A stretch of 64,000 bases of DNA, taken from contig NC_071668.1 of assembly GCF_028554725.1 (NCBI RefSeq), positions 42,050,501 through 42,114,500 of the forward strand, in the 5' to 3' direction. A program made the position numbers and the translations under genes. Positions within the stretch are counted from its first letter, which is position 1. Every line of letters starts with the position of its first letter. Shown piece by piece: positions 20,682 to 30,605 of the stretch. This stretch comes from Zeugodacus cucurbitae. Lineage: Eukaryota > Arthropoda > Insecta > Diptera > Tephritidae. The notes below the pieces were generated by a model. The model did not search any database. It worked only from the letters and a program-made list of their open reading frames with translations, and was not told the origin of the DNA.

Positions 20682-21380
20682 TAGTGGGGTTGCACTACGG
20701 GAGTGCAAGCAGAAGTGAAAACTTGAACTTATGGCGCGTTGGGCACTTTTTTAGGTGCGCTCGCGGCATGAGAAATTGTACATAAAAAATCAAGTTTATC
20801 AAAGCAATGTGGGCACTTTTTGAATGGACATGAAGTATAATAATATAGAAACTATATTCAAAGGAAGTGGTTAGTAAAATAGTAAATACAAAATTTATCA
20901 ATTCTCATCCATAATTTCAACAACTCTTATATCATCATTATCAGCATTTTCATCATAATTATCAGGATTTTCATCAAATTCTAAAACTGAAACAATAGGT
21001 CTATGGTAACTAAAGTACGAAATGAACCATTTTGATTTAAATCTATTTATATATCTTGTGAATACTGCATCAATAGTAGTTTTGTATTTTGTTGTGCTAA
21101 GATTGCGATCATTGGACATCGTTAAATCAAATTCTTCATATAAAAATTGAATTAATGGTTGTTTTTTGACATCTGGTATATGAACCAGCGATTTGAGATG
21201 AATGTATTACTGTTGGAGGTACATAAGGCACATCTCTGGTAGATGGACCAGTGATTTGAGGATACATACGATACACTTTGTTGTACAAACGGTTGGTCAG
21301 TTGATAATAAATTTAACGTTCTTCGTTTATCTCTGTATCGTTTACAATAATCTTTGTTCGCTTGTTTCGCCATGTCTGAC
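20682..21380 (-). pseudogene. Helentron (Helitron-like) remnant: N-terminal block plus endonuclease end
   Basis: On the minus strand a frame starting at 21373 begins MAKQANKDYCKRYRDKRR, like the N-termini of some Rep/helicase transposases. It is followed (21119-20898) by TTIDAVFTRYINRF...WFISYFSYHRPIVSVLEF, the end of the apurinic-like endonuclease domain fused to Helentron helicases. The Rep and helicase domains between them are absent, so this is an internally deleted derivative. A hairpin TTGCACT/AGTGCAA near 20691-20709 followed by CTAG could be a rolling-circle terminus. Confidence 0.55.
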
Positions 21381-21661
21381 TTAATATACCCTTCACAGGT
21401 GTATTTCTTTTAGTAACTAAGCAAATCTAAAGACGTAAGAAAAAGTAAGTCGGTTTGTATGGCAGCTATATGCTATAGTGAACCGATCTGAACAATTTTT
21501 TCGGAGATTAAATTATTTCTATGAGCAATAACTCACACCAAATTTCTGACGAACAAATGCCCATGCAAAGACTGCGTATAGCATGCAGCGCTCTCGCATA
21601 CCTATACACTCTGAGTATACATATAGGTATGTAATGCCCATGCAAAGAACGTATACATATT
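21381..21661. other. No gene; small repeats
   Basis: AATGCCCATGCAAAGA occurs twice (about 21555 and 21631), and CCTATACACTCTGAGTATAC forms an imperfect palindrome near 21600-21622. Nothing further can be supported. Confidence 0.4.
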
Positions 21662-22180
21662 GTGCTGAACACATAGAAGACGACAAGCGACGAGCGACAT
21701 CTGTCAAATATTAAAATACACGCGTTCTTATGGGCACAGATTTTTTGACAACAGCACGACTTCACGACAAAAGGGTTGTCTTCGCTGTCGCCAAATTAGA
21801 AATGTTTCTAATTTTGCCGACGACAATGGCCGCTATAGAGCTGCCACTAATAAGTGAAATGTAAAATTATTCAAAGTTCTAATAAGAATGACGTTATTTT
21901 GCCCGCAGAAACCTAAAATAACTTTGATATATCATTTATAATAACAATCGATTATTTAAAACAAATAAATCGACCATTTTTACATTTTTTGCACAAATAA
22001 TTTCACTTTAACCTAAATATGTAAATTTTAGTGAAGTGAAAGATTTTAATACGGCAACAATGAAATTGCTGTTTGATATGTCGTTGCCGTCTTCAAAATG
22101 TTCAAGACGCTGGCTTCAAAGCGACATTTGTGATCAGCCGTCGCTACGTCGTGTCGTGTCGTCGTCTTTGTGTTCAGCAC
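21662..22180. mobile_element. MITE with GTGCTGAACACA...AGACGAC termini, copy 1
   Basis: The left end GTGCTGAACACATAGAAGAC is mirrored by the right end (GTCGTCTTTGTGTTCAGCAC, to 22180). A second copy in the opposite orientation lies at 40650-41130 and matches through most of its length, including an internal palindrome TTAGAAATGTTTCTAA. Two copies with shared termini define the family; 519 bp, non-coding. Confidence 0.82.
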
Positions 22181-22613
22181 TTATATTATAAGAATACAAG
22201 AGAGTATTCTGTCGCGAGAATGGCTAAAAATGCTCACCCACAAAAGTGGCCAACGCGCCATAAGAAGTTTTTACACCAAAAATTTTGCTTTCAAAGCTTC
22301 ACAGCAGAAATATCTATGCAATTAATATTGATATAATTCTGAGGTTCCATTCAAAAATGTTTTGAGTAATCACGGGTTTCCCATGGTATGGAAAAGAAGG
22401 AGGTAGAGGACAGCTGAAAGAAATACATTAGTGTGTATCTATACTGGTAGGAGTTGGTGGCAGTTAGGGAGAGGAAGAATGTAAAAAATTACAAGTTACT
22501 CTCACAGTTAGCAAAAGTAAAGAACCGGAAATCTAGCGGAAATTAGAAGAAGAAACACAAGCATGATAGAGTTGAGGTCAAGGCTAGTGCTTAATTATTA
22601 TTTAAAATTCTAA
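22181..22613. other. Weak inverted copy of a 20760-region block; otherwise no feature
   Basis: At about 22240-22265 GTGGCCAACGCGCCATAAG mirrors CTTATGGCGCGTTGGGCAC at about 20728-20746. The two could be inverted subterminal parts of one element of about 1.6 kb spanning the Helentron remnant, or two related repeats. The rest has no signature. Bases 22570-22613 match the flank of an empty site at 43240-43284. Confidence 0.4.
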
Positions 22614-22906
22614 CAGCCGGTTTCACGAAATTTTTTCATTATAAATAAAATTATATTTAATTTTAATTTTAAATTTTATTTTACTTTATCTTAAGTTTAC
22701 TTTGTTTCACCATTATTTAAAACTGATATACAAAAAATTGTATTGATTTGTCAAAATGGAAAAATTTTGGAAATCAGCTGATAGAAAAACGTAAACATTG
22801 TTGTATATGACAGTATATAATATTTAAATGGCAAAGCGGATCATTTAAACAAAAATTAAGTCAAATGGTGAAACTGAAATATGTCGATAATTTTTCAAAC
22901 CGGCTG
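22614..22906. mobile_element. PIF/Harbinger-type MITE with TAA target duplication
   Basis: Termini CAGCCGGTTTC...CCGGCTG are inverted, and TAA flanks both ends (22611-22613 and 22907-22909). Three-base TWA-type duplications are typical of PIF/Harbinger. A paralogous sequence at 43240-43300 has the same flanks with a single TAA and no insert, an empty site that proves the boundaries. 293 bp, no coding capacity. Confidence 0.88.
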
Positions 22907-22909
22907 TAA

Positions 22910-23530
22910 GTGAAAAATATATTTATGTATATAGTGCGTACTGCCTGGATGTAATAACAATTGAGCAAAAACTGGTCGTAATGAAATATACACTTTTAAT
23001 TATAAATCTTCTATTATTTGCCGGAACCATTTTGTAATCTAGTTCAATAAGAAATAGGTAATTATGGAGACAATATCATAACCTTTTCAAACTTGGTAAG
23101 TTACATAAAATAAAATGTCCAAAATCTAATGTAATAATATGATGAGGAGTATAAGGGTTATTGGGAAATATACTAAGCTGCCTTTTTAAAGAGGTAAACA
23201 TATTTGAAGTAAATACATATATATTTATAAAACATAAATTAAAATCTTGCTTTCAGGAATTATATAAACAAATACTGCGCTAAAAGGCTTATTCACGGAC
23301 GAAATGAAGGCGTTATACATATCTACTGCTACTGTTGTCGATGATACACATGACTTGGATTCCTTGCAGCCTTCTTTTACCGCTAATTCATAAACAAATG
23401 TTATAATAATTAACCTTTATGTCAACAGCAGAACTTTTTTACGCACGTCACCAGCAACACACCCGGGTAAGTACATACGTTTTGTATGGCAAATGGCATG
23501 CCGTTATAACCCGGCAGGTACACATTCACC
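22910..23530. other. No recognisable feature
   Basis: AT-rich sequence with only short open frames. The first 30-50 bp continue the repeat that also flanks the empty site near 43285. Confidence 0.4.
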
Positions 23531-23531
23531 T

Positions 23532-23790
23532 GACATAGTTCAGCGAATAAAAAGACAGCGGCTACGCTGGCTAGGTCATGTTCTCCGAATGGACGCAAAA
23601 CCCTCCATCCCTGAAAGTGTTCGGTGCAGTACCCGCCGGAGGAAGCCGAGGAAAGGGAAGGCCCCCACTCCGTTGGAGGGACCAGGTGGAGAGCGACTTG
23701 GTTACACTTGGGATCTCCAACTGGCGCCGAACTGCGAAGGAGAGAGAGAAGTGGCGCACTATCGTCGATTCACATACATACATACAATGG
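23532..23790 (+). pseudogene. 5'-truncated RTE 3' end, copy F
   Basis: The stretch begins at the IVQRIKRQRLRWLGHVLRM block and runs to the RTE C-terminus, with GRPPLRWRDQVESDL and SNWRRTAKEREKW, then a (CATA)n tail at about 23772-23790. A frameshift near 23600 breaks the frame. Residues differ from all other copies, so it comes from a third subfamily or an older insertion. Confidence 0.85.
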
Positions 23791-23977
23791 TGGTTTTACA
23801 TTATTTGAAAACACACATGTCATAACAATATTAATACATTCACTAGATCTGAAAATAGCTTGACGAACAATTAAAAATGTATATTTAAATATGTAACATA
23901 CAAATGTATTTTCGAAACAGTTTTCTGCTATAATTTCACATAAATATCTATTTTGTTAACAAATATGATTTATTTAA
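23791..23977. other. AT-rich spacer, no feature
   Basis: Short interval between the RTE tail and the copia gag. I see only AT-rich sequence. Confidence 0.4.
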
Positions 23978-24405
23978 ATGTTGTTAACTAAATTGGTATT
24001 GTATATACATATTACATTTCTTTCACCGTACGTAATATTTCCATTTTCCATTACTTCATTGGCAGAGAAGCTTGAAGAAGATGAATTTTTCGTCATAATG
24101 CTATTATCAAGTTTACCAAAATCTTTTGAAAATTTGGTCGCCGCATTAGAGTCCCACGACGAATTACCTAATCTTAATTTAATAAAAAAATTAATAGGAG
24201 AGGGCAAAAGGCGAAAAACATGTGGTGCGTGCAAGCGTTCATGGTTCGAGAAAATTCTGACTAAAAGAATAGTTCAAAGCCAAACGGAATATGCAACGCA
24301 TCAAACAACTACTATAAAAACAGCAACAAACAGCACAATTTGAAATGCTACAACTGTGGAAAAACAGGCCACTTCGCTGCTCAGTGCAAAGAAAGGCAAA
24401 GCATA
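23978..24405 (+). pseudogene. gag: Ty1/copia gag remnant (UBN2-like domain and CCHC knuckle)
   Basis: The frame reads LAEKLEEDEFFVIMLLSSLPKSFENLVAALES...NLIKKLIGEGKRR, the C-terminal core of copia-type gag (UBN2 family), where a SLP/Y motif precedes the helix. The next frame encodes CYNCGKTGHFAAQC (24343-24390), a perfect CX2CX4HX4C zinc knuckle. A frameshift lies near 24340. No protease, integrase or RT follows, so only a gag fragment survives. Confidence 0.8.
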
Positions 24406-25213
24406 ACCAGAGAACTTACAACATAGAGAAGGTGCAGGTTCGACAGCGAAATAAATTCAAGTCTGAAAACTTTCAACGGGGGAATTTACCACACTACCGG
24501 GGAATTCACCTTCTGAAAAGTTAACAGCGATTTCAGTTTTAGCAGCAGGGAATCTGTAAAACGAGAAATTGCTGGCACATGAAATAATCATGTGATATTT
24601 TTCAAATTCATTTAAATTTTTTATTATTTTTTATTTTATGTTATTCAAACTAATTTATAAATTGATATAATTACTATTTAATTAATAAAATCATATTTTT
24701 ACCAAATTATTAATAAAATTAATAAGAATAATGTTTATGATGGGCGTCGAACCTGATGCCCTTTCTCAACTAGGGAATTCGATGGCTAGGCAAAATAGGA
24801 AAATATGTGTGAATAAAATATGCGAGAATTTATCAATTGATGGTAAACAATTCTGAAAGTCATGTTTTATTAAATCTATATATTATTCAATAATATTTTT
24901 ATTTCTATCTGTTTTTCATTTAATTTTTATTAGATATTTTTTATTTATTTTAAGTTAATTTTTATTTATATCTGATTAAAAAGTTCGTCTTATTCTTTAA
25001 TTATTTAAATAAATTATATAATAATCAATAATATCATTAAGAACTCGAACAATCATTGATTTGCCGTCGGCAAATTTCATAATAATGTGAATGTTATACG
25101 TTCTCTGCATACGCGTGCAGAAATATATATATACATATATACATATAAATGTGAACATACAAATCTACATTCCTCACATTTAAAGTTGCAACTCACGGTA
25201 GCATTTTACTGCT
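24406..25213. other. AT-rich; contains a 30-bp block repeated at 28285
   Basis: ACCAGAGAACTTA(C/G)AACATAGAGAAGGTGCA occurs at about 24408 and again at about 28289, same orientation, followed at differing distances by GGGGAATTCACC / GGGAATTCACC. This is a dispersed repeat of unknown type. From 24560 to 25200 the sequence is AT-rich with no gene. ATTTGCCgtcGGCAAAT near 25058 is a small hairpin. Confidence 0.45.
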
Positions 25214-25780
25214 TCATTTAATTGGCGCTGTAATCTTGCGGACCGTTCCGTGTTTGGGTCCAAGTTGAGGAAATGATTTTATAATGATACTATGCACTAA
25301 GACGAGCAGCGTTTGAATGTTCTTCCCTGTCCTCCTCATTCTCTTTGTTGTCATTACAATCGTTTTCTCATCGTCGGAAATAACAACATTTTCGAAAAGT
25401 TCATTGATATCTTCAATAGTTATATCGTGGAATTCTTCTCTTCCGATCGTGTGGAAAACTTGGAAAATACCGGCATATTTAGGTAATGTCTCATTCTCAG
25501 TATCCATTACCGCTACAACCGCCCACAGGTTTTCCCGCACCTATTTAAAGTGATTTTCTTAATTTCTCTTACAGAGAAACTAATGCAGTCTATGCAATTT
25601 TTTAAATCGAACACTTTCCATGCAGATATTACATTCATTTTGTTATTTGTTTCAATTTCATTTACTATGTGTTGAAAAGAATGCTTCACAGAATAACGTT
25701 TAAAAGTAGCAATAATGCCCTGAGCGAGTGGTTGTATTAGCGACGTCGTATTAGGAGGTATAAACATTATCTTCACGTTT
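25214..25780 (-). pseudogene. Tigger/pogo DDE transposase C-terminal fragment
   Basis: The block IMFIPPNTTSLIQPLAQGII is the third catalytic region of Tigger/jerky-like transposases, normally PPNTTxxxQPMDQGVI; here the catalytic Asp is Ala. It is followed by ATFKRYSVKHSF and an acidic C-terminal tail (25540-25214) after a frameshift near 25530. Upstream DDE motifs are missing: at about 25780 it is joined in frame to a Jockey endonuclease linker. Dead by truncation and by the lost residue. Confidence 0.8.
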
Positions 25781-26166
25781 TTATCTATTAGCTGCCAGGC
25801 TTTTCTTAATCTTCTTTTTTCTTTAATAAGACCCAACACTTCAGCAGGAACCTGTAAATGATCAGTAAAAGTCAGCTGGTTTCTTATCGGGCTAGATAGA
25901 TATGCGGCCTCATGAACCAAGTTTGTAAATGATTCTACCGCTGAATCTAATTCACCACCATTTTCTAAGGGCACGTTAAGGTCAATATGTTTATCGATCC
26001 AATATTGGAAGGATTTGAGATCGGTTTTCGGGGTAAAGATCTTATATTTTTTGGAAGTCTGGTAAACATTTTCATTATATGAAACAATTAAAGGCGAGTG
26101 ATCTGAACTTAGTTCATTACTGTCTTGAATAATTAACTTATGTCTGGGTAAACCAGAGTATATCAC
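25513..26166 (-). pseudogene. Chimeric ORF: Jockey endonuclease/linker fused in frame to Tigger DDE
   Basis: A single 217-codon open frame starts with Jockey endonuclease sequence (NELSSDHSPLIVSYNE, the catalytic SDH block), continues into the linker (LIKEKRRLRKAWQLIDKN), and then switches near residue 130 to a Tigger DDE segment (VKIMFIPPNTTSLIQP). No stop lies at the junction. The fusion probably arose when DNA carrying a Tigger remnant joined a Jockey copy; nothing suggests it is expressed. Confidence 0.8.
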
Positions 26167-26736
26167 AAAATCGAGAAGATCCTGATTTTTTCTTGGGTCG
26201 CTTGGCCAATATGTTGGAGTGCCTGTTGATAAAATGGAAAAATTTCTTTGGGTAATACATTTTTCAAGTTATCTGCCCTTTGGATTTATGATCCTAGAGC
26301 CCCACCAAGGGTGCTTTGCATTGAAGTCCCCACCTGCCAAAAATTTTGAACCAAACTGTCTAAAAATATCAACGTATTGGTCTGTTTTAAGGTTAAATCT
26401 TGGAGGAAAGTATACAGAGTAAATTGGTAGCTCATGGTTATCACATTTAACTTTTACTCCTGCTGCTTGTAGATATTGTTCTCTAACTTCTTCCAGACAT
26501 TCATATTTGATTCTGGATTTGATTAAAATGGCGGAACCCCCATGGGCTCTGTTGTGTGGATGGTTTGCACATATAAGATCATAACCGATGATTTTGAAGT
26601 ACGATTTAGTTGTGAAATGGGTTTTAGACACTAAGAAAATGTCTATATTGTTTGTATTTAGGAATATTTTTACTTCCTCGGTATGATTAGTCAGACAATT
26701 GGCGTTCCAAATAGCTATTCGGAGACCTACTTGCAT
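26167..26736 (-). pseudogene. Jockey ORF2 endonuclease N-terminal half
   Basis: ATG at 26736 opens MQVGLRIAIWNANCLTNHTE, a Jockey ORF2 start with the metal-site Asn in WNAN. The domain continues with IFLVSKTHFT (Glu position carries Lys in SKTHF, where SETHF is expected), HGGSAILIKS, and FLAGGDFNAKHPWWGSR (Asp/Asn pair). A frameshift near 26170-26270 separates it from the SDH block in the following frame. Loss of the catalytic Glu and the frameshift argue against activity. Confidence 0.82.
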
Positions 26737-26807
26737 AGTTTTTCCAAAAGAATGGACATCATTTTAAACAGACTTGGAGTAAGCTCAAGCTGTTTAGAAA
26801 GTAAGGT

Positions 26808-27960
26808 TTAAATTTTTTCAAGAACGTTGTTTTCTGAATTAAAATTACTTTGAACACATTGGGCATATGATATATTTGGGTTGGCATACACATTTTCTGG
26901 TTGTTTAAAATTATTCAGTTGGGGGAAATTATGAGGGGCATAGGAGTATGATGGGAAATTGTTTCTTTTATCAGTCATATTAGATTTTTTGGCAAGGTTT
27001 TGGTACACCTTGCATCCCTTGTAATTTGCTGGGTGGTTTTGTAAACAATTAATGCATTTCTCAGGCGTATCTTTACTTTTAACGCATTCAGCTGTTGCAT
27101 GGTCCAGACCACACTTCACACACCTGTACGATTTTGTACAATATGATTTGGTACGCCCAAACTCTTGACAGCGATGGCATTGTACAACAGATATTTTTAT
27201 TATCATTGCTTGGTTCTAAGTCGACAAAATGCATGCATAAAGGCATATTCGTAAATCTACTTCGTATATTGCTAACGTTCCTAACCTTAAAACCCAACGC
27301 TTCTATTTCTTTTTTAATATCATCTACTGGAGTAGAGAAATGTAAGTTTTTTAAAACGATTCTATACGCACGCTCTTGTTTAAGCTTTATTAATAATAGT
27401 TACGAAATACTTAATCATACCGCTAATATCTCTAATATTTGGTACAATAATTGGTGGTGGTTTTGGTGTATTCTCTTCTATGTTTTGATCCATTACGTTA
27501 TTGCTATCCGATTCGTCTTGTAGCCCGGCAAACATGTTTGTGCTGTTGGAATTGCTGCTGATGTTATTGTTGTTGAGTTGAGTTGTTGAAATAGAGTTAT
27601 AGCTATCTGCTAAGTTTGTATTGTTGTTTCTTTTTGTTCGTTTTTGATCAATAGGGGGAGAGCCTGATTGAGGTCTTTTATTAGTCACAGTTTGCCATTG
27701 CATTGTGTTATCACTTTCGTTCCTCAATTCATTAGCAGAACTGACATTTTGCATGCTCAAAGTTGTCACATTTGTTGAATTATTAATTAATGTTGTTCTC
27801 TTCATCATATTTGTTGAATTATTTAATAACTCAGCATTTGGGTTTGCTGTTTGTGTTAAAAGAGCTCTAGACTCATTATTAATTAATGTTGTTCTCTTCA
27901 TCGAGTGACCTTGCTCAAAAGGAGAGCACTGGTCACTCATTTATGTATTCACGTGGTCGA
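26808..27960 (-). pseudogene. gag: Jockey ORF1 (gag) with PRE_C2HC domain and zinc knuckles
   Basis: The N-terminal part (27940-27380) is rich in Asn/Thr/Ser. Around 27390-27210 the frame encodes AYRIVLKNLHFSTPVDDIKKE and GFKVRNVSNIRSRFTNMPL...FVDLEPSNDNK, the PRE_C2HC domain that precedes gag knuckles. Then come CHRCQEFGRTKSYC, CVKCGLDHATAEC and CINCLQNHPANYKGC, three knuckles of the Jockey type. Frameshifts near 27380 and 27210 split it. The product would bind element RNA. Confidence 0.82.
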
Positions 27961-28186
27961 TTTAATTGATAATGTTTTATGAATAGAGTTTTACTTTGAA
28001 ATAAGAGTTATTATTGAAGTAGAAACACAGTGAAATTGAAAAGAGTTTTCTTTGCCAAATTGTTTATTGATTTATTGTAATTAATTTTTTTTTAGGAATT
28101 ACTTTTATTTATTCTCAATTATTCTCAAAAATAATATGAAGTCTATTAGCTTTTCCCGTGTGTTATCTAAATACATTTCTTTTTAA

Positions 28187-28216
28187 TTGCGAGCCTTAGC
28201 CTTTCCTTACTTGTTA
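28187..28216 (+). mobile_element. DINE-1-like 3' terminal scrap, copy 4
   Basis: Only the tail remains: ATTGCGAG joined to CCTTAGCCTTTCCTTACTTG. The hairpin is deleted. The match to the terminal 20 bp of the other copies supports the call. Confidence 0.6.
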
Positions 28217-29460
28217 TCCATAGGATTTTCAACGAAATTAACGGTGTACCTGGTCAATAGCGGCCTTTACACGGTCACATATGTGTGACCAGAGAACTTA
28301 GAACATAGAGAAGGTGCATTTTGATTTTTGTATGATGCTCGATTGGCTCGTGTACAGAGCTGAAAACCGACGAGTAGGGAATTCACCAATTGCTGTTATA
28401 CTCGTTATTATTTTACAGAATTGACTGTCGGGGGAATGAAAATAAGTGACGATTGGCCTTTTGATGTGATATGCCCATGCTTTGATATGATATACATTTT
28501 TGACTTCTTATGGCTTTTTATTAATTGTATATAATTAATATGGTTTTTTAACTCATAAATAGGATTTTAAAGAATTTTTAGATAATATAAAAAAAAAAAT
28601 TATTTATAAAATATTGCAAATGTGGAGAAGTGAACCCGAAAAATGTAAAAAGTTGTACTGAGTTCACATTTGATAACATCACTTCATGTCATAATTGACA
28701 CTTGTATCATATGGTAATTGGTCAAAACAAAAGAAAGAACACTTGTAGCATATGGTATTATCCCGCGCAATTCATAAAATTCTTGTAATTTTGGCGCAAT
28801 TATCACCTCATATCATAATTGAGACTTGCCATCATAAGGTACATAATTGGAAAAAACAAAAGAACATCAGTTCATGTCATATGTGTCTGCATTCATATAT
28901 GTGTTTGACCACATCAATAAAACTATCTCTTGTATCATATGCGCAAAATAGTTCTTACATTCTTACATACATAAGTATATTTGTATGTAAGCATAACCAG
29001 GGAATCCCTTCATATGCACAATAACAAACGCACAAATATGCGCGAATGACTAACAAACTTACAAGTGTACGTACATATGTATGTAGAATATTACGAATTG
29101 CAAAGAGTCATAGGAACAACAACAACCTTCCTTCATATGCGCAAAAGCAAACGCACCAATTAGAATATGTGAATGACCGTCAAAAAAAAAAAAACCAACG
29201 CAAATACAAACTACAAAAAACTCTGAACATCAAGAAGCAGAAACAATAATATGTCAACCATTTTCCCCCCTGCAGCTGTCGGTGTCTACAAACTGCTTCC
29301 TCGCGACGATGACAAAAATTAGAAATCATATTTCGATGTTGATGCTGAAGTCAAAGCGAAAATTGGCAACAGTGCCAATCAGCTTGACAAAATTCATAAA
29401 AGAATAAATTTTCATATTTGCCATCAATTGTGGCAGAAATATAAAAATATGCGAAAAATA
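28217..29460. other. AT-rich region with imperfect internal repeats
   Basis: Blocks of the form TCATATCATAATTGA(C/G)ACTTG...AATTGG(T/A)CAAAACAAAAG occur at about 28682-28735 and 28804-28862 (period about 122 bp). Related CATATG-bearing pieces continue to 29150. The repeated block ACCAGAGAACTTAGAACATA is at 28289. I see no gene. A short open frame at 29270-29460 has no recognisable domain. Confidence 0.4.
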
Positions 29461-29535
29461 AGACTTCGGCCAGGATTTGAACCCGAGCACCGTCTAAAAA
29501 GCGGGTGCGTGCGTACCACCAGCACCATCATAGCT
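29461..29535 (-). repeat. tRNA-like sequence, possible SINE head or tRNA pseudogene
   Basis: On the minus strand TGCTGGTGGTACGCACGC resembles an A box and GGTTCAAATCC is a good Pol III B box, spaced about as in tRNAs. The acceptor stem does not close, because the 3' arm (GGCCGAAGTC) has no 5' partner. It is therefore not a functional tRNA; a tRNA-derived SINE promoter or decayed tRNA is possible. Confidence 0.45.
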
Positions 29536-29760
29536 ATTGATAGTCAATCAGCTTAATTGATATTTCATAATCTATAGGACAAGATGCTAGTTCTAATAGA
29601 AATATGAATATGATTCTCAGCCACTGCCAGTTTTCTCTTTTGAAGGAAATATCAGAAATTGTTTGAATTTGAATTCCAGACAAACCGCTTTTGGGCAAGG
29701 CATGCGCGGAGATGTGCGCGACGCTTGCGCTTATGAAGGAAAATGTTGTTGTAACAAATG
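29536..29760. other. Spacer, no recognisable feature
   Basis: I find no domain in the short open frames on either strand here. Confidence 0.4.
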
Positions 29761-29828
29761 CACAATGGGCCAGAAGGTAGGCAAAAGCGGCCAAAACTAA
29801 AAAATTGATCAAATTCGTTGGAAAATCC

Positions 29829-30170
29829 TTACTCGGGGGTTTTCGGGGTCGCTGATTACGAATCTGAAGTTAGTTTTTAAAAATTCAAAATGGCGGACCC
29901 AAAATAGCGGACGACTTTTTTAAAAAATCATCGAGTTCACTTGCAAATAGTTACTCGGGGGTTTTTGGGGTCACTGATTGCGAATCTAAAGTTAGTTTTT
30001 GAAAATCCAAAATGGCGGATCCAATATGGCGGACGAAAAATTAAAAATTCATTGTATTCGCTCGAAAATCGTCAGTCGGGGGTTTTTGGGGTCGCTGAAC
30101 ACGAATCCGGTATTATTTTTCCAGAATTCAAAATGGCGGATCCAATATGGCGTATCAAACAATAATAATT
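29829..30170. repeat. Tandem repeat, three units of about 121 bp
   Basis: Units begin with TTACTCGGGGGTTTTCGGGG near 29829, with equivalents at 29951 and 30072. Each also contains AAAATGGCGGA(C/T)CCAA twice-per-unit-type motifs and a GAATC(T/C) block. The units differ by many substitutions, so the array is old. Confidence 0.85.
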
Positions 30171-30204
30171 TGTAAAAGAATGTAATTGGAACTCATATAT
30201 ACAT

Positions 30205-30317
30205 GGGGTGCTTTTTGGTGTGAGTCTCCTTGCCTCTCACAAAATAAATACGATTTTTTAAGAAACGAAATTTTCAAATTCGGGGTGATTTTTGGTTTGA
30301 GTCCCCTCGCCTCTCAC
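30205..30317. repeat. Two-unit tandem repeat, about 77-bp period
   Basis: GGGGTG(C/A)TTTTTGGT(G/T)TGAGTC recurs at 30205 and 30282, each ending in GCCTCTCAC. It lies between the 121-bp array and the stop codon of the small ORF. Confidence 0.75.
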
Positions 30318-30341
30318 TTTGAAAAAATAGAAGAAACACAT

Positions 30342-30605
30342 TTAGTCATATTCTTCATCTGTCAATTCAATTTCGTCTAATATTGAATAATCTTCGAACA
30401 CACTTCTATTAATATGGTCTTCGCCATCATTATCATCATCATCATCGCTCTCTTGAGTGGTGGACACTGATTGTAATTCTTCGTCCTTGTTCGATTCTGG
30501 CGTTGCAAACAACGCTCTAACTTCTGCTGGAATAGTTAATACCTTCTTTTGATTATGTCGCATTTGAAGACTCATGCTAGATATAATTACATCTGAAGTA
30601 TCCAT
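30342..30605 (-). CDS. Small acidic ORF inside the TIR element, unknown function
   Basis: This 87-codon frame starts at ATG 30605. The N-terminal half is mixed (MDTSDVIISSMSLQMRHNQ, KVLTIPAEVRALFATPES). The C-terminal half is strongly acidic, with ESDDDDDNDGEDH and ending ELTDEEYD. No signal peptide, membrane segment or catalytic motif is visible. Its position between the two TIRs of a non-autonomous-looking element suggests it is the first exon, or a leftover N-terminus, of a lost transposase; acidic N-termini are common in such proteins. It could equally be a captured host fragment or chance. Confidence 0.4.
   Translation of the reverse strand: MDTSDVIISSMSLQMRHNQKKVLTIPAEVRALFATPESNKDEELQSVSTTQESDDDDDNDGEDHINRSVFEDYSILDEIELTDEEYD

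Larger units (their letters stand above)
25781..28000 (-). mobile_element. Jockey-clade retrotransposon, 3' truncated (ORF1 and endonuclease)
   Basis: Reading on the minus strand from about 28000: ORF1 with an Asn-rich N-terminus, a PRE_C2HC-type domain and zinc knuckles; then ORF2 endonuclease from about 26736. RT and the 3' end are missing because the element stops at the Tigger fragment. The retained order and lack of large internal deletion contrast with the Jockey copy at the window end. Confidence 0.82.

Noticed and set aside
29461..29535. Functional tRNA gene
   Set aside because: Good B box, but the acceptor stem does not pair and no proper anticodon arm is evident; kept only as a tRNA-like repeat.
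30342..30605. Confident host protein from the acidic 87-codon ORF
   Set aside because: Lies wholly inside a TIR-bounded element, has no recognisable domain, and acidic tracts arise easily; listed with low confidence only.
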